Assembly: GCF_000003815.2 (NCBI RefSeq)
Contig: NC_049987.1
Span: 9,319,100-9,383,099, forward strand
DNA length: 64,000 nucleotides
Origin: Branchiostoma floridae
Taxonomy: Eukaryota > Chordata > Leptocardii > Amphioxiformes > Branchiostomatidae
Reading direction: 5' to 3'
The position numbers and the translations under genes are program-made. The notes under the pieces were generated by a model. That model searched no databases. It saw only the letters and a list, made by a program, of their open reading frames with translations, and was not told where the DNA came from. Shown piece by piece: positions 36,216 through 48,372 of this stretch. Position 1 is the first letter of the stretch. Each line of letters begins with the position of its first letter.

Positions 36216-37088
36216 AAATTACATAGCTGTATATATTGATATTAGCATTATCATCTGAGAAGCGTGATATGATAAAAATCACCCCCTCCCACCTCAATAT
36301 AAACATCCACTTATTCCCTCACTGTACATTTCTAAATTACTGGTTTTGCCATATAAAGCCCAATGATTATCGCCTTTTTCCGAAGTTATCGTTCGTCCAA
36401 TACTAACGTCTTACCAGAATGCACCTCTAATCCCTAGATTGCGGCTGTTAATTCAAAACAAATGCATTCATCAAGAAATTCTGGGTCAACCGGAGTCTGA
36501 CGACCCTTTGGGAGAGATGGTTTAATCAATACGGGACAGAATAAGTGGTGTTCCATCCCAGGGAGCGGAAACAGGGAGGAAATCATTGTTAAACGCAGAG
36601 AAAACGCGTTTCAACACCTAAATGCATCACCTAATTCAGAACTAAGGGTGGGGTGAGTATCACAAAAAGGCACCTTGTAGACCGAGTCGTATGAGATTTC
36701 CCGTACCTGATTCTCAAATGAAACCATTAGGTACAGGCCTACGCATTTCACTAAGATATTATCTTCCAACTGGTAAAATGACATTGCCCAAAGTTGAATT
36801 TCGCCTGCAATAAAGAAGATGATTTATTTTTTTTAGCCAAGACACAAACATGCTTTATTAGATTAAGGTTAACTTTAAGGCCCGGAATGCATGAATGAAC
36901 ATTTGACATTCCCTTGGCAAACCATGACAGTTATGTAACGAGTGCCGAGCCGCTGACCGCTCCCTGCTTTGCGAACATGAACACTTCCATCAATCTTGCC
37001 GTATTAACACGCCCCCGCCTGCCGATGTTTCCTCGGGCCCGTCCTATGGGTGTAATCCGGGTGTACATCCGTCCACAGACTCAGGAGT

Positions 37089-37306
37089 AACGCTAGTCAA
37101 CCTTTATCCGAGGGGTAACCTATATCCGTTGTTTATAAAAGCATGGCATTTTGGGATATCAAGTAAACGGACGGTGTTTTCAAACTGAAAAATTGTAGTT
37201 TTAAGATATTGAAACCATTGTCCGTCGACATGATGTCCATAATAAACAACATGCTTTTATAAACAACGGATATAAGTTACCCCACGGATAAAAGTAAGTT
37301 AGCGTT
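37089..37306. mobile_element. MITE family A, copy 3 (intergenic)
   Basis: About 218 bp with inverted ends AACGCTAGTCAACC and AAGTAAGTTAGCGTT, and the same GGGGTAACCTATATCCGTTG subterminal block as the other copies. Confidence 0.75.
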
Positions 37307-38129
37307 GAAGCAAGTATGAACGTAAACAAGCGCCGTGTATCTTGTATGTGGCTGTCACTATTCTCTCAAAACCATTTTGATTTTGACACACGTGTTAAAA
37401 CATGTACATCTACATGTGTGTTCATTTCCGTTTTTGCTTCGGTCTTCTGCTATCTACTATTAATATTATCCTGTACAGTCATGTGTATGTATAATCATAT
37501 GGCATAAACGTTTTATGATACTTTTAGGAAAAGCAAATACGTTGGTGATACAAAAATAGACATTCTTATAACCAACCTCCAGAAATCCAAATACAATCAA
37601 AAACAGTTTACTGCTGATATCATATTTTGATGACTACAACATATTTATGTCCCCAAATGTTTCACAAAAAGGAATAGATTACAAATTACTACACAGGGAA
37701 CGTGGTCTTTAGAAAAAAGGGACTTCTTGGAAAGTATGAAACAATGTCCAGGTGAAGAAGTTTCCTCTTGGACAAAGAGTTGGACATTTCATGAAACATT
37801 CACAAGCTTTGCTGAGTGCAGACTTCCGCCACAGAGGCCCACAGGACTTGTGTGTGGATCAAGGGATAGTGGGCTTTCCCTTTATTCATTTTGTCATTTA
37901 GGAGCCAAATTGTCCACTCACTGCCTTGTGGTGACAACTGTTAGAAGCATGCTACCGACTAATTCTACCTGGATCCGCCACGGATCGAAAGCAATCGCTA
38001 CCGGGCTTAGCATGCTCCGGCCTGGACTTACGTGCATCATGATCAGTTTGTGTCTCTATTTGTCACAAATCATGAAATGTAGATAAACGCTTTGAAGAGT
38101 TGGGACAGAGTGGCGTCATCACAAGGGTA

Positions 38130-38290
38130 CACATCTCTTTAGTGGTTAATGTGGGATCGTGTGGCGTCACGGTAGGCCCATAACCTAGAGGTCCCGGGTT
38201 CAAATCCGTTGATATGCCGCCGATCTTGTGCTCATACTGGGCACGCAACACTAAAACAAACTAAACTGTACAACACACCATTGTCCTAGT
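38130..38290 (+). mobile_element. tRNA-derived SINE, degenerate
   Basis: A-box-like TGGCGTCACGG at 38162-38172 and B-box GGTTCAAATCC at 38197-38207 lie 35 nt apart, preceded by CTAGAGGTCCCG. The downstream part reads GCCGCCGATCTTGTGC and GGGCACGC, as in invertebrate SINE bodies. No intact cloverleaf. Confidence 0.55.
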
Positions 38291-41200
38291 CTGGGCACCG
38301 TCCGCCGTACTAACCACTTGCTCAATCCTTGCACTGGCATTCACCATGTGTGGATAAAGATCCATCCTATCCATCCTATATTCATTCAGACAGTTCGACT
38401 TTCTATTTTGTTGTTGTTATTGATGCGACAACTTTGCCAGATAAGTTGAGTAGACTTATGTGACGTTTGGCTTGAAGAACAAAGTGGCTTATCAAAATAA
38501 CACTACTCCGTCCAACACTGGGTGTTTGTAGAAATGATAAAGATTGTGTTCCATGTCAAATAATGCCTTCTCTTTCCAACTGTTTTTTTTTTAGCAAATA
38601 GGAGTAATTGATAAAGTAGCAATTTTGTAATTATGGACATTGGTTCGGTTTCAAAGTCTTTAATTGAGAAAAGGTGAAGAAAACTTCAGCCGAACAGGGC
38701 AGTCTTACAGGCCGACAAGAAATAAGGCTACTCGGTTGCTTGTTATACGAGACGCATCTGGAGGCTTCTTTACAGTCAATTACACTGCGTTTCCGAGGCA
38801 ATATCTCCACGCCGTACGAGATTGTAAGGCTTTGAAGTACCTTTGTCCGCTCTAACCGTGCCTTTTGATTTCAAAAACGGTATCAATGAGACTTATGATA
38901 CCAGCTATGATACTAAAATGTCCAATCTAACGACCAAGAACGCAAAACCGTGAACGTTGCGGTGCTAGAAAGAATAGCACTCATGTATTTTTGATGGATC
39001 GCTTGACATGTTGTGGAGTGTTTGCGGGATGATCGTTTGGGCCAGTTAATGCCGTTATGTCGACAAGCAATGCTAAATGGGTGCAGGAGTTAAATAAAAT
39101 CTCTACGGGGACGTTGTTTTTACTACTTGGTTGATGCACGCTTGGTGTTCTTATGTGTTACGGGATATACTCAGTATCGATCTTGTTTCCTGGTATGCAA
39201 GACTTTGAGATCATGAATATAAATGGCACATTTGTGAGCTACGTGTTCGGTTTGTCATACGCAGCCATTCATATCTACATACATATCAACTGAGCTTAAA
39301 GCCGTCACGTTGACCATGAAAATGCTTCCTGCATGGTTTGCTAAGAGTGCATAAAGCCACTTACTCCGATGCACACCATTACAAAGATAGCAACGTGCGA
39401 TACCTGTGTTTCCAATTCATCGTGGCTACTTGGGTATAAAATACAATGTTGACCATGGATCGTATGCCTGCCGACATCGTTTAATTTGGAGGAGAATGGC
39501 TTATCATAAACAGAGCTCACTGCACATTCTCGCTGACCAATATGGGATGTACATATGGTACATATGGTGGCCTTTACACCAACCCTAACCGTAAAGCCAA
39601 CAATCTGTGCTCCTAATAACGAGAATTACCGAACCGTGCACGCAATATAACTGTTTGGGCCTTGGCACATCGGAGTGCTGCACTGAGGCAGTACATCATC
39701 CTTAGGGCTTCCTGAAGAAGGGTCAATAACCGTATCGCTTGCTTCGTATAGTCTCAAGTCAAAACACAGATGCTTTCCTCATAATAAACAGTCAGTTGAT
39801 ACACAACTAAAGGATGAAAACAATGGATCTTGTTAATAAGAGATACGCGGTCAGTAACGCCTGTACACATCAGCATAATGTGTGCACAGCAGATTCTACA
39901 AGATGCAGCAATGTGAGGATATACAAACTTTTGTCCGCGCTAGATTTGACTTGACTTGATTTGACTTGACTAGATCATCTTTATTGTTGCACAGCAGCAT
40001 CTAATTCATTATGTTCATTAAAATTGGATGCATGATGCATAGCTCATCAGCAGGCCTGCACACAAACGGAAGGAGAATGAACGAATCAGTAAGGGGAGGA
40101 TTAATCATTCATCAGGCACCGAGGTCCCACAGGTTGATGAAAAGGGCGGTTCGCGGCCTTGTACTCATGGCTGCCACTGCCAGTCATCTGTCACGTTGTC
40201 ATCCCAACTACCGCTCGGAAACTCAAAATACTTCTGCGATCAGCTGTTCTGGATGTAGGGTTACAGGAAACAGACTATCTATAGTACAGACTGAGTGAAG
40301 TAGAGATCAAATTACATGATATATGGCCGTGTAATCACCGGAGACAAGCGAGCTACGAAGAGGATGCATCAACAGGAAACGTCGATGATCCGGTCACGAT
40401 CAATCCCGACCTCGGGTCATATTTCATGCGTCATGAATTTCAGATTGAAGCGAACTAAGCTAGCACGACCCATCAAACAGTTCTTCAGTGATGGGCACAT
40501 TGAGATTCTGGAAAGAGTCATCTCTAGGCAGACTTTGACTCGTTCTAGTCAATCAGTTCTGGTTTTCAGCCAGGATGAAGATCAACGTTTTGTAGCGGCC
40601 ATAATTTGTTTCTATCCTGATGGTCTAAAAATAGTCTGTTTAAGGTTCCTTCACAGCGCAACAATAACGAATCGTGTTTACAGACTCAAAAATAGTACAT
40701 GTTGAGTTGCAGGATCACGGATGCATGTGCCACACAGGTTTTTACACGATCGAAATAAAGGCCTGTGTACATGTATTGCCATGTTTGGCCATGCGATAGC
40801 AATGTCTTGACCTGCTGTAGATACTTACTGCCTAACGTCATGACCAATATAAATATGGTGTCGAATGCTACTTTGGCAGGGAGAAAGTGAACCATTGGTA
40901 GGTTCCATTAAAATATTCTTTAAAAACTAATAAGGCAATATCTCATTTTCAAACCGGTACCCGGCCGGGATATTTACGAAAACGAAAAATAAAAGTGTGC
41001 ATCGAGAAATATAAAGAAATCATCATCATGGGATGTTCCTTTTCTACGTTTTGTATTCCACGTTGTCTTCGATATCATACTTTTCGTTCCAGCAAACTGC
41101 CCGGTCGGGCCCTGGTTTGGAAACGCAACCCTATCAAATGGTTCCTACTCTGTGGCCGTACCAATGATCAGTAATCTCTGATGCATTCACGCCAGTTTTA

Positions 41201-41848
41201 CCTCCGTCATTGAACTGTAGGCATTGCCATTCACACGGTTAGCACACTCTGACCTGAGGGCCGGTGATCATCGCATGGTTCTTTCATCACACAGAGTGAA
41301 AGGTAAAGGTTATGCCAACGCTCAACCGAGCGGATGCTTTAAATGGGAAATCAGAAAGCCAACCGCGACCAGTAGTGCAAGCTCTGCATGTAGCACCCAG
41401 CGGCAATGAGCGGGGATTCGATGTATGGGAGACTTTGACCACCGGAACGTGACCTGCTTTCACCTTTAAGCTGTAGATATTATCTATACCTATTTGCGGG
41501 TGTAGGTATGTTGCATGAAAGTATATCGTACAAATGTTGAAACAATAAATGTTGTGACAATAATACGCTGCCAGAGTCATTCTAGCACGATTTTGTGAAG
41601 TAGTTTAAAGACTATATCAGATGATGATTATGGAGAATGATGGAGTTAAAGGCAAGTATAAACGCTGGAAAAATCATCGAGCCTCTCACCAATTGGCAAG
41701 CGGACCAGAAACGTTTTTGAACATATCATCGTCAAAATTACGCCTCACGCCCGACTTCAACGTCTGCATGTTACATCATCCTCCGCTTTCTTGGAAACGC
41801 TGGAACACTTCCTATAAAACGCACCAGCGTAGCGATTAGGCAGCCATT

Positions 41849-42728
41849 AATGAATGAATGAATGAATGAAGACCTTTATTGTACAATTTTGCCCAACCGG
41901 GCTAAGTACAGGTCACAACAAGTCAGGATATATACATACATAAAAGTGTCACAAATCTAGTCTAACACAAAAGTTCGGCTTCTTCTCGCTTCTTGGTAAT
42001 AGTGAAAATGTAGGACTGTATGGGTTTAGTGGCAGTGACAGGCCTTTGTTGTGGTGACAGGCCATAGGGGCATGTTCGGGCATGACGCACCCGCCATGAC
42101 ACACGAGTCAGGGGTAGGAGGAACCCCTTACATCCTTGGTCGGAAGTCCTCCTAGGAGACGGAAACTCCAAATAACAAACCTGCATCTGCTGGGGCCGTC
42201 TTACACGTTGCAAACAATTGCCCCTGTAGGACTTAGTGCGCCAGTAGACGAGAGGGTGGTGGAGAAGGAAGTGCACACCTCTCCTTCACCTTAAAAAGTG
42301 CAGGCCAGGCAGACGGGTTGCCTTAAACCCACCCTGTCTGCCTACCATTGTCTTCCGAGACAGACGGATGCCAAAACAAAAAAAATGGGTTTCGCTATTG
42401 TCGGTTTGTCAAAACGCATGAGAAATATAAACTTGTCAGTGCTACTCATGTGTCTAAAATGAGGGAATCTACTTTCTATATAACTAAATAGAGTATTTCT
42501 ATCATTCGCATACATATCGCAATCAACAGTGAAGTGCACTTCATCTTCTACCATGTTTGAGGTACAAAATTGGCAGATTCTTTGTTCTAGAGGAGTGCGG
42601 TTGTGCCTTCCCGATTCAATTCGCAGTCGGTGGCAACTGATTCTTAGTTTAGCAATGGTAGTTCTATGCCGAATGCTTGTAATTTTTAAATACTGCTCTT
42701 CATTGTATGTGGATTTCAGTATTAAAAG
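41849..42728 (-). mobile_element. 5'-truncated non-LTR retrotransposon (LINE), 3' end
   Basis: On the minus strand an open frame from 42728 to a stop at 42342 encodes the C-terminal end of a LINE polyprotein: L-R-I-S-x-H-R-L-x-I-E-x-G-R, then C-Q-F-C, then E-D-E-V-H-F and a downstream Cys. This matches the common C-x2-C-x(n)-H-x(4)-C tail motif after reverse transcriptase. A 3' UTR of about 490 bp follows, ending in AATAAA and a (TTCA)n tail at 41849-41880. A stop at 42729-42731 and the missing reverse transcriptase show it is dead. Clade not determined. Confidence 0.75.
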
Positions 42729-43216
42729 CTACCCATAGGAGCCAGCAAACACAGAAGATAAGGGTGTGCAGGGTTATGTCAAGAATCCATCCACAGACTG
42801 GAAACTCAAACATCATTCTTTATCAATTCCAACAAGCATTTAATGACACCACCGCCTTGTAAATTATTTTTCAAATACGCATTAAGCCCCCGATGTTCCT
42901 CATGTTTACTTTGTCTGTATGTGAAAGAGGCAATGACAGTTAAAGACCTGCGAAGCCTGAAGAAGAGAGATAACTACATGAAATAGAACATGAAAGCTGC
43001 TACCGAGAACTTCTGCCCCCTGGATTGTCCTGGCACCGCGGTAGACCACACAAATATCCACCACAAAAGTCATTAAAATATTAACACATATTAAGGCATG
43101 TCCACGCATGCCTATTTTTATGACGCCTCGTTCTTCTTGGATCTATTGTATGTTGTCCACTGGCGTCCTAACTCTGACTGAATGTAACACGTTTTGTTTT
43201 GTTTTCTATGGTGGGT

Positions 43217-43372
43217 CTAGCCTGGGTACCATCCAGATAGTAGTTCGCTCCTATGTTCGCTTCGGAACAGCAGAGAAGCGACATATACAGTGTTTAATGA
43301 ATGTCAGAGCTAGGAGCGACTGTATATAATGAACGTCGGAGTTAACTTCTTTCCGGATGGTACTCAGGTTAA
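43217..43372. mobile_element. Short foldback MITE
   Basis: Left CTAGCCTGGGTACCATCCAG pairs with right CCGGATGGTACTCAGGTTAA. The inner GTTCGCTCC/GGAGCGAC parts also pair loosely. About 156 bp. Confidence 0.65.
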
Positions 43373-45149
43373 GGTGGGCCCCTTTGGAAATCAACTGTCA
43401 AAGGTTGGAGGGTCTACCGACCCGTTTTGAGATGAACAAATAAATAGATAACAAGGCCAGAAATTTTCATAACAATACAATGATAGACAATTGATGGAAC
43501 AAGACAAGTACTTCGTCACTTGCTATCAAACAACAAAAAGTTTCATGTTGTTGAAAATTATCTGTGAATTGGTTTATTTTCCTTACGGCTTAAAAAGACT
43601 CAATTTTTCACTATATCTCTGGGGAAACGGCGACTTATAACGGTTTTTAAATCAGTATTTGTAAAGAAATCCCTATTTGTAATGGGGTTTTATACTAAAA
43701 GGTATTCCGAATGATGTACGTGCGTTCATTTAAACCTTGGGGAAATGATTGAAAAATGATTCCATTTAAAAAGGTTAGGGATCATATGCCGTCGGCTATC
43801 ATATTTTCGTGTTTTCACTGACACAATGCTTGAACACAATTTCCTAATTATAGTGTCAGCACTGTGGAGACTTCATTGTTGCAAACCATCAAGCAAGGTT
43901 ACCAAGTGGTAGACGAGGCACCCCGTACGGGACCCACACGGAAATGAAAAAGATATCTTATCAGTGGGTTCACCAATGTCTGCTTATGAAAAACAACCCC
44001 GTAACAAATTAGCCAGTAGATTAAATCACACCCACAGAAACATGCCTGACCTAATTAAAGAAAATCTTATTGATCAGACAAGGGATAAAAGAGCAGTGCG
44101 AGACACAGAAGACATATTAAGGCGGTAATGAGATCAGGTCTAGATCATATCTTGGAGTGGTGCCCTACGTTGCCTCAGATGATGACGCTGTCCTGGATCT
44201 TCTACTTTTGTCACCACGTCAGGTGATCATCGCGTCAGGTTTTCGACATTTCTGAGTGCGAAACGTATATTCCTTTTCTCTGACCAAGAAGGTTCTATCT
44301 CGATGGAGCCTCCTTGCTTTGACTGAAATCACAGAAACCACAAACTACCGGGCGAACGTGTACGATACGGGCGGGCTTGGGGCGGTGCATCTAAACAAGA
44401 GGATCGAGAGTTCGAAACCCGGCTTGTTCTCTTTGGCAATCATAAGGATTGCAAGTCATAGGGCGGTGTGATGTAAGTTACGTTCCATTGTACTTTTTAT
44501 TGTACTTGATATAAGGAAAAACTTTTGTTATAGGATACAACCAGAGGACACAACAATGTGTATTTACTGAAGTTCATCTTCATGGAGCATTCAGCTGTTT
44601 TTGTACATGATGAAATGGAAACATCCACATAAATCTGGAGCGACAAAATCGAAACTAAATTTAGTCGTACTCAAAAGCGAGAAGAAACATGCAAACCCAC
44701 TTCTTCCACTACTTAATGAAGTCCTGGGACTGTCGAAAGGATCCACATCTGATCAAAAACAGAATTAAGATTTACGCCCGGGGTTTTTGTTAACACGATT
44801 TTCACACTACGCTACAACACATCCAAAGCAAGGAAGAAAAGAATAATTTGATTTTCAACGAAGTCATCCTTTGATCTTTCCCGCTGATTCGGAAGATCCA
44901 TGTTATTTTGATCGTTGATCCCCAAAAGACCGACTGTTAATTGATCAGTTCGCTACATTCCACTCGCCTGTATAAGTATAGTGGGTCTGCGATTCCTTTG
45001 ATATAGCTTTTTAAACGCAGAGCACGTTAATGGAATCCTTGGGCATATGTCTTTGAATGGATGGTGTGGCGACTCTGTACCTGGGGATCCGCAGTCAATC
45101 CGCCATGCAAATTGATGGTGTCGCATCTATTGCAGCAGTTTGGTGTCAT

Positions 45150-46119
45150 NNNNNNNNNNNNNNNNNNNNNNNNNNNNNNNNNNNNNNNNNNNNNNNNNNN
45201 NNNNNNNNNNNNNNNNNNNNNNNNNNNNNNNNNNNNNNNNNNNNNNNNNNNNNNNNNNNNNNNNNNNNNNNNNNNNNNNNNNNNNNNNNNNNNNNNNNNN
45301 NNNNNNNNNNNNNNNNNNNNNNNNNNNNNNNNNNNNNNNNNNNNNNNNNNNNNNNNNNNNNNNNNNNNNNNNNNNNNNNNNNNNNNNNNNNNNNNNNNNN
45401 NNNNNNNNNNNNNNNNNNNNNNNNNNNNNNNNNNNNNNNNNNNNNNNNNNNNNNNNNNNNNNNNNNNNNNNNNNNNNNNNNNNNNNNNNNNNNNNNNNNN
45501 NNNNNNNNNNNNNNNNNNNNNNNNNNNNNNNNNNNNNNNNNNNNNNNNNNNNNNNNNNNNNNNNNNNNNNNNNNNNNNNNNNNNNNNNNNNNNNNNNNNN
45601 NNNNNNNNNNNNNNNNNNNNNNNNNNNNNNNNNNNNNNNNNNNNNNNNNNNNNNNNNNNNNNNNNNNNNNNNNNNNNNNNNNNNNNNNNNNNNNNNNNNN
45701 NNNNNNNNNNNNNNNNNNNNNNNNNNNNNNNNNNNNNNNNNNNNNNNNNNNNNNNNNNNNNNNNNNNNNNNNNNNNNNNNNNNNNNNNNNNNNNNNNNNN
45801 NNNNNNNNNNNNNNNNNNNNNNNNNNNNNNNNNNNNNNNNNNNNNNNNNNNNNNNNNNNNNNNNNNNNNNNNNNNNNNNNNNNNNNNNNNNNNNNNNNNN
45901 NNNNNNNNNNNNNNNNNNNNNNNNNNNNNNNNNNNNNNNNNNNNNNNNNNNNNNNNNNNNNNNNNNNNNNNNNNNNNNNNNNNNNNNNNNNNNNNNNNNN
46001 NNNNNNNNNNNNNNNNNNNNNNNNNNNNNNNNNNNNNNNNNNNNNNNNNNNNNNNNNNNNNNNNNNNNNNNNNNNNNNNNNNNNNNNNNNNNNNNNNNNN
46101 NNNNNNNNNNNNNNNNNNN
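45150..46119. other. Assembly gap (970 N)
   Basis: 970 N. Open frames spanning it are artefacts. A small exon or repeat could be hidden here. Confidence 1.
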
Positions 46120-48106
46120 AGGACTTTAAAACAAAAGTGGACATCGGATGATTAACAGCTGCGATATTCATCGGGACTCATCCTGAAGTAGTGACGTCAA
46201 TCCATGTTGTGTAGAGTTGCTCTGGAGAAACCGTCACGCTTACCGGCCCCATGTGTGGTACATCTCTGCGAAGGGTACTGATAGACGAAAGGCAGGGACG
46301 ACTCTGAGTCGTTATGTTCTGCACGTAGTCGGTAATGCGATGGAAGAAAAGCATCCGTCAAAGAGAGCTACAAGTCACGGAAGAACGGATTCTACGGTTA
46401 TAGATGTTCATCTCTCTGTGTAGTATCAACCCCTCAGAGGATTCATCAGAAAGGAAAACAAGTGTTGTGTGAAATGGGTTTTGATTTTGTGCAATGGATC
46501 GGAAGAGTTTGAGGTGCAACCGTGTTCATGCTATTGTCATTATTCTCGCGAAGACGCCGTAAGTAGTTTTGATGGCATGGATATTTATTGATAATTTTAA
46601 GTCAAATTAGTCACACAATACTTGATAGTTAATGGCTGCCTTTGTTGTTATTCTCATAACACAGCAGTACCGATTTATGTTATGGGCACACCAATGCAGG
46701 TGCTAATGCTTATGCAAACAGGCAACCATTCTGTAGATATGAGATATGAAGAGCAACATATATGGAACTCGATGATTGACATATCGTGGAATGGGGGAAC
46801 TTTCAACCATCCCCCTATCTTTCTCTGGATCTCAACTTTGAAATTGACCTTATTTCAGGAGGCTTACAAACTCAAACCCCCACGAGCAGTGATCGATGTG
46901 TCTGTCTGTTTTTGTCCACCGTTTCCTGCACATACCAAGCCGGTGCTTACCATCGACCGTAACCTGTGGCTGGACAACTGTCTAGTCTTCGACTTAAATA
47001 GAAATTCTACGTCTGTATGGGGTTGAGGATGGTCTGGATTCCCTTACATTTCTCACAGCTGTCAAATTATTTCAGCTTTGAAAGCTGTCTGTGGAGGAGT
47101 CACTAGTACTCACTACGTATTCGTCCAAAGAAGTTTTCAGAGAACTTTCTTGAAACTGGAAGAAATGTGAGATGCCACTCATCATGCAGTGACGTATTGT
47201 GTCGAACATCCAATCATAGCACTACCACCTGTAAGTGCCAATTTGTTTGGGCTATCTGCCTTTCTATCGCACGCCATAACGTGTTTTCTTCTGCAATAAA
47301 TCATTTTGTAGACGTCCATGCCCCGCATGTTCTCTTGGAATTGGCGAGGTGGGAAATTACGGCCGTAGCATAACTAGGACACAGGGCTCGAACACAATTA
47401 ATCACAAAACTTAAAAGGCACCAGTAAAGCAAAAACAAAAAAAGTCGGCGATGTCATGCGGTCGTCGAAAACATGAATATTTTGCTTTTGATCTAAAGCA
47501 TTAGACGTATTACCCTTAGAGAAAATATTCCCGGACTTAGATCAACTAAAACCCGAAAGGCCGTTGTAAAAAATGACTTCATGTGGAATAATGAAAGAGT
47601 TACAGTTTGTCTGGCAGCTTTTTTCCAACCGAGTTAGACACAGTATTTTAGAAATCAATTTTGTTTATTGGTTCCGGAAAACAGTGGTAATTTCAATTTC
47701 ATACATCAATTTCTCAAGTTTATTACTAGGTAGTGCCGACAGATGACGTAACGGGTATAATTTGTGAGCCTCTCACCATCTTATTTGTACGTCAAAGATT
47801 TCTTTGAGCTGATAAAATTACGACTGAGCTGCGAGAGTAAATGACAGGAGAAAGCCACAAAGTTAAGCGTAGGCACCATTTGTCTCGCAATCACACAGGT
47901 TCTCTGTAAGAAACCGTCAGATGTAAGCATGATAACCCCACAATTTAAGCTCCAGGATTCATTGACGCACACACCCCATGGGGACTTTCAGCTCTTGGTG
48001 TGTAAAAGTGCGTGTCTTTATTGACCGTTCATTTGTAGGGAAAGTGGGGGCGGGCACAGCCGTGCAAAAGGCGAGCAGATGCCATCCTCTGATAGGCTGG
48101 AGCTCT

Positions 48107-48156
48107 GTGACGTGTCAGTTTGGTTGGCGTCATAGCTGCACGAGATACCATTGGTT
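48107..48156 (+). promoter_or_regulatory. Possible promoter elements upstream of the GPCR
   Basis: A TGACGT half cAMP-response element at 48108-48113 and an inverted CCAAT (ATTGG) at about 48151 lie some 220-265 bp before the start codon. No convincing TATA box is seen. Motifs this short arise by chance. Confidence 0.25.
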
Positions 48157-48372
48157 ACGTCTTTTCTCTCACTTACAGACTGATATCTTTCGCTCTATCT
48201 AGATACCCATCCCGGCATCACCTGCAGTGAGCGCGTGCGTTGGCGGAAGAAACACAGACGAACCAACACAGAAGAGAAGAAAGAGACAAAGAATGTCTTA
48301 CCGGATAGTTAGGCTTACAGAACAGGTTTGCTTGTAGACGTGCTCTGAGTTAGAACGTTGTACTTCACCACG

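Larger units (their letters stand above)
35045..41848. other. No gene seen
   Basis: Holds repeat D, MITE A copy 3 and a SINE. The 129-codon frame at 40316 and the 119-codon frame at 37727 show no domain pattern. Confidence 0.65.
42741..48100. other. No gene seen; includes the large gap
   Basis: Apart from the foldback at 43217 and the 970-N gap, nothing is recognised. The 134-codon frame at 46622 looks random. Confidence 0.6.

Noticed and set aside
40316-40705. 129-codon frame
   Set aside because: No recognisable domain, no splice context and codon use like the surrounding non-coding DNA.
44375-44425. GAGTTCGAAACC B-box-like motif with a weak A-box
   Set aside because: The A-box match is poor and no tRNA or SINE body follows.
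45057-46171. Frames of 330-364 codons on both strands
   Set aside because: Almost entirely N; the gap simply contains no stop codons.
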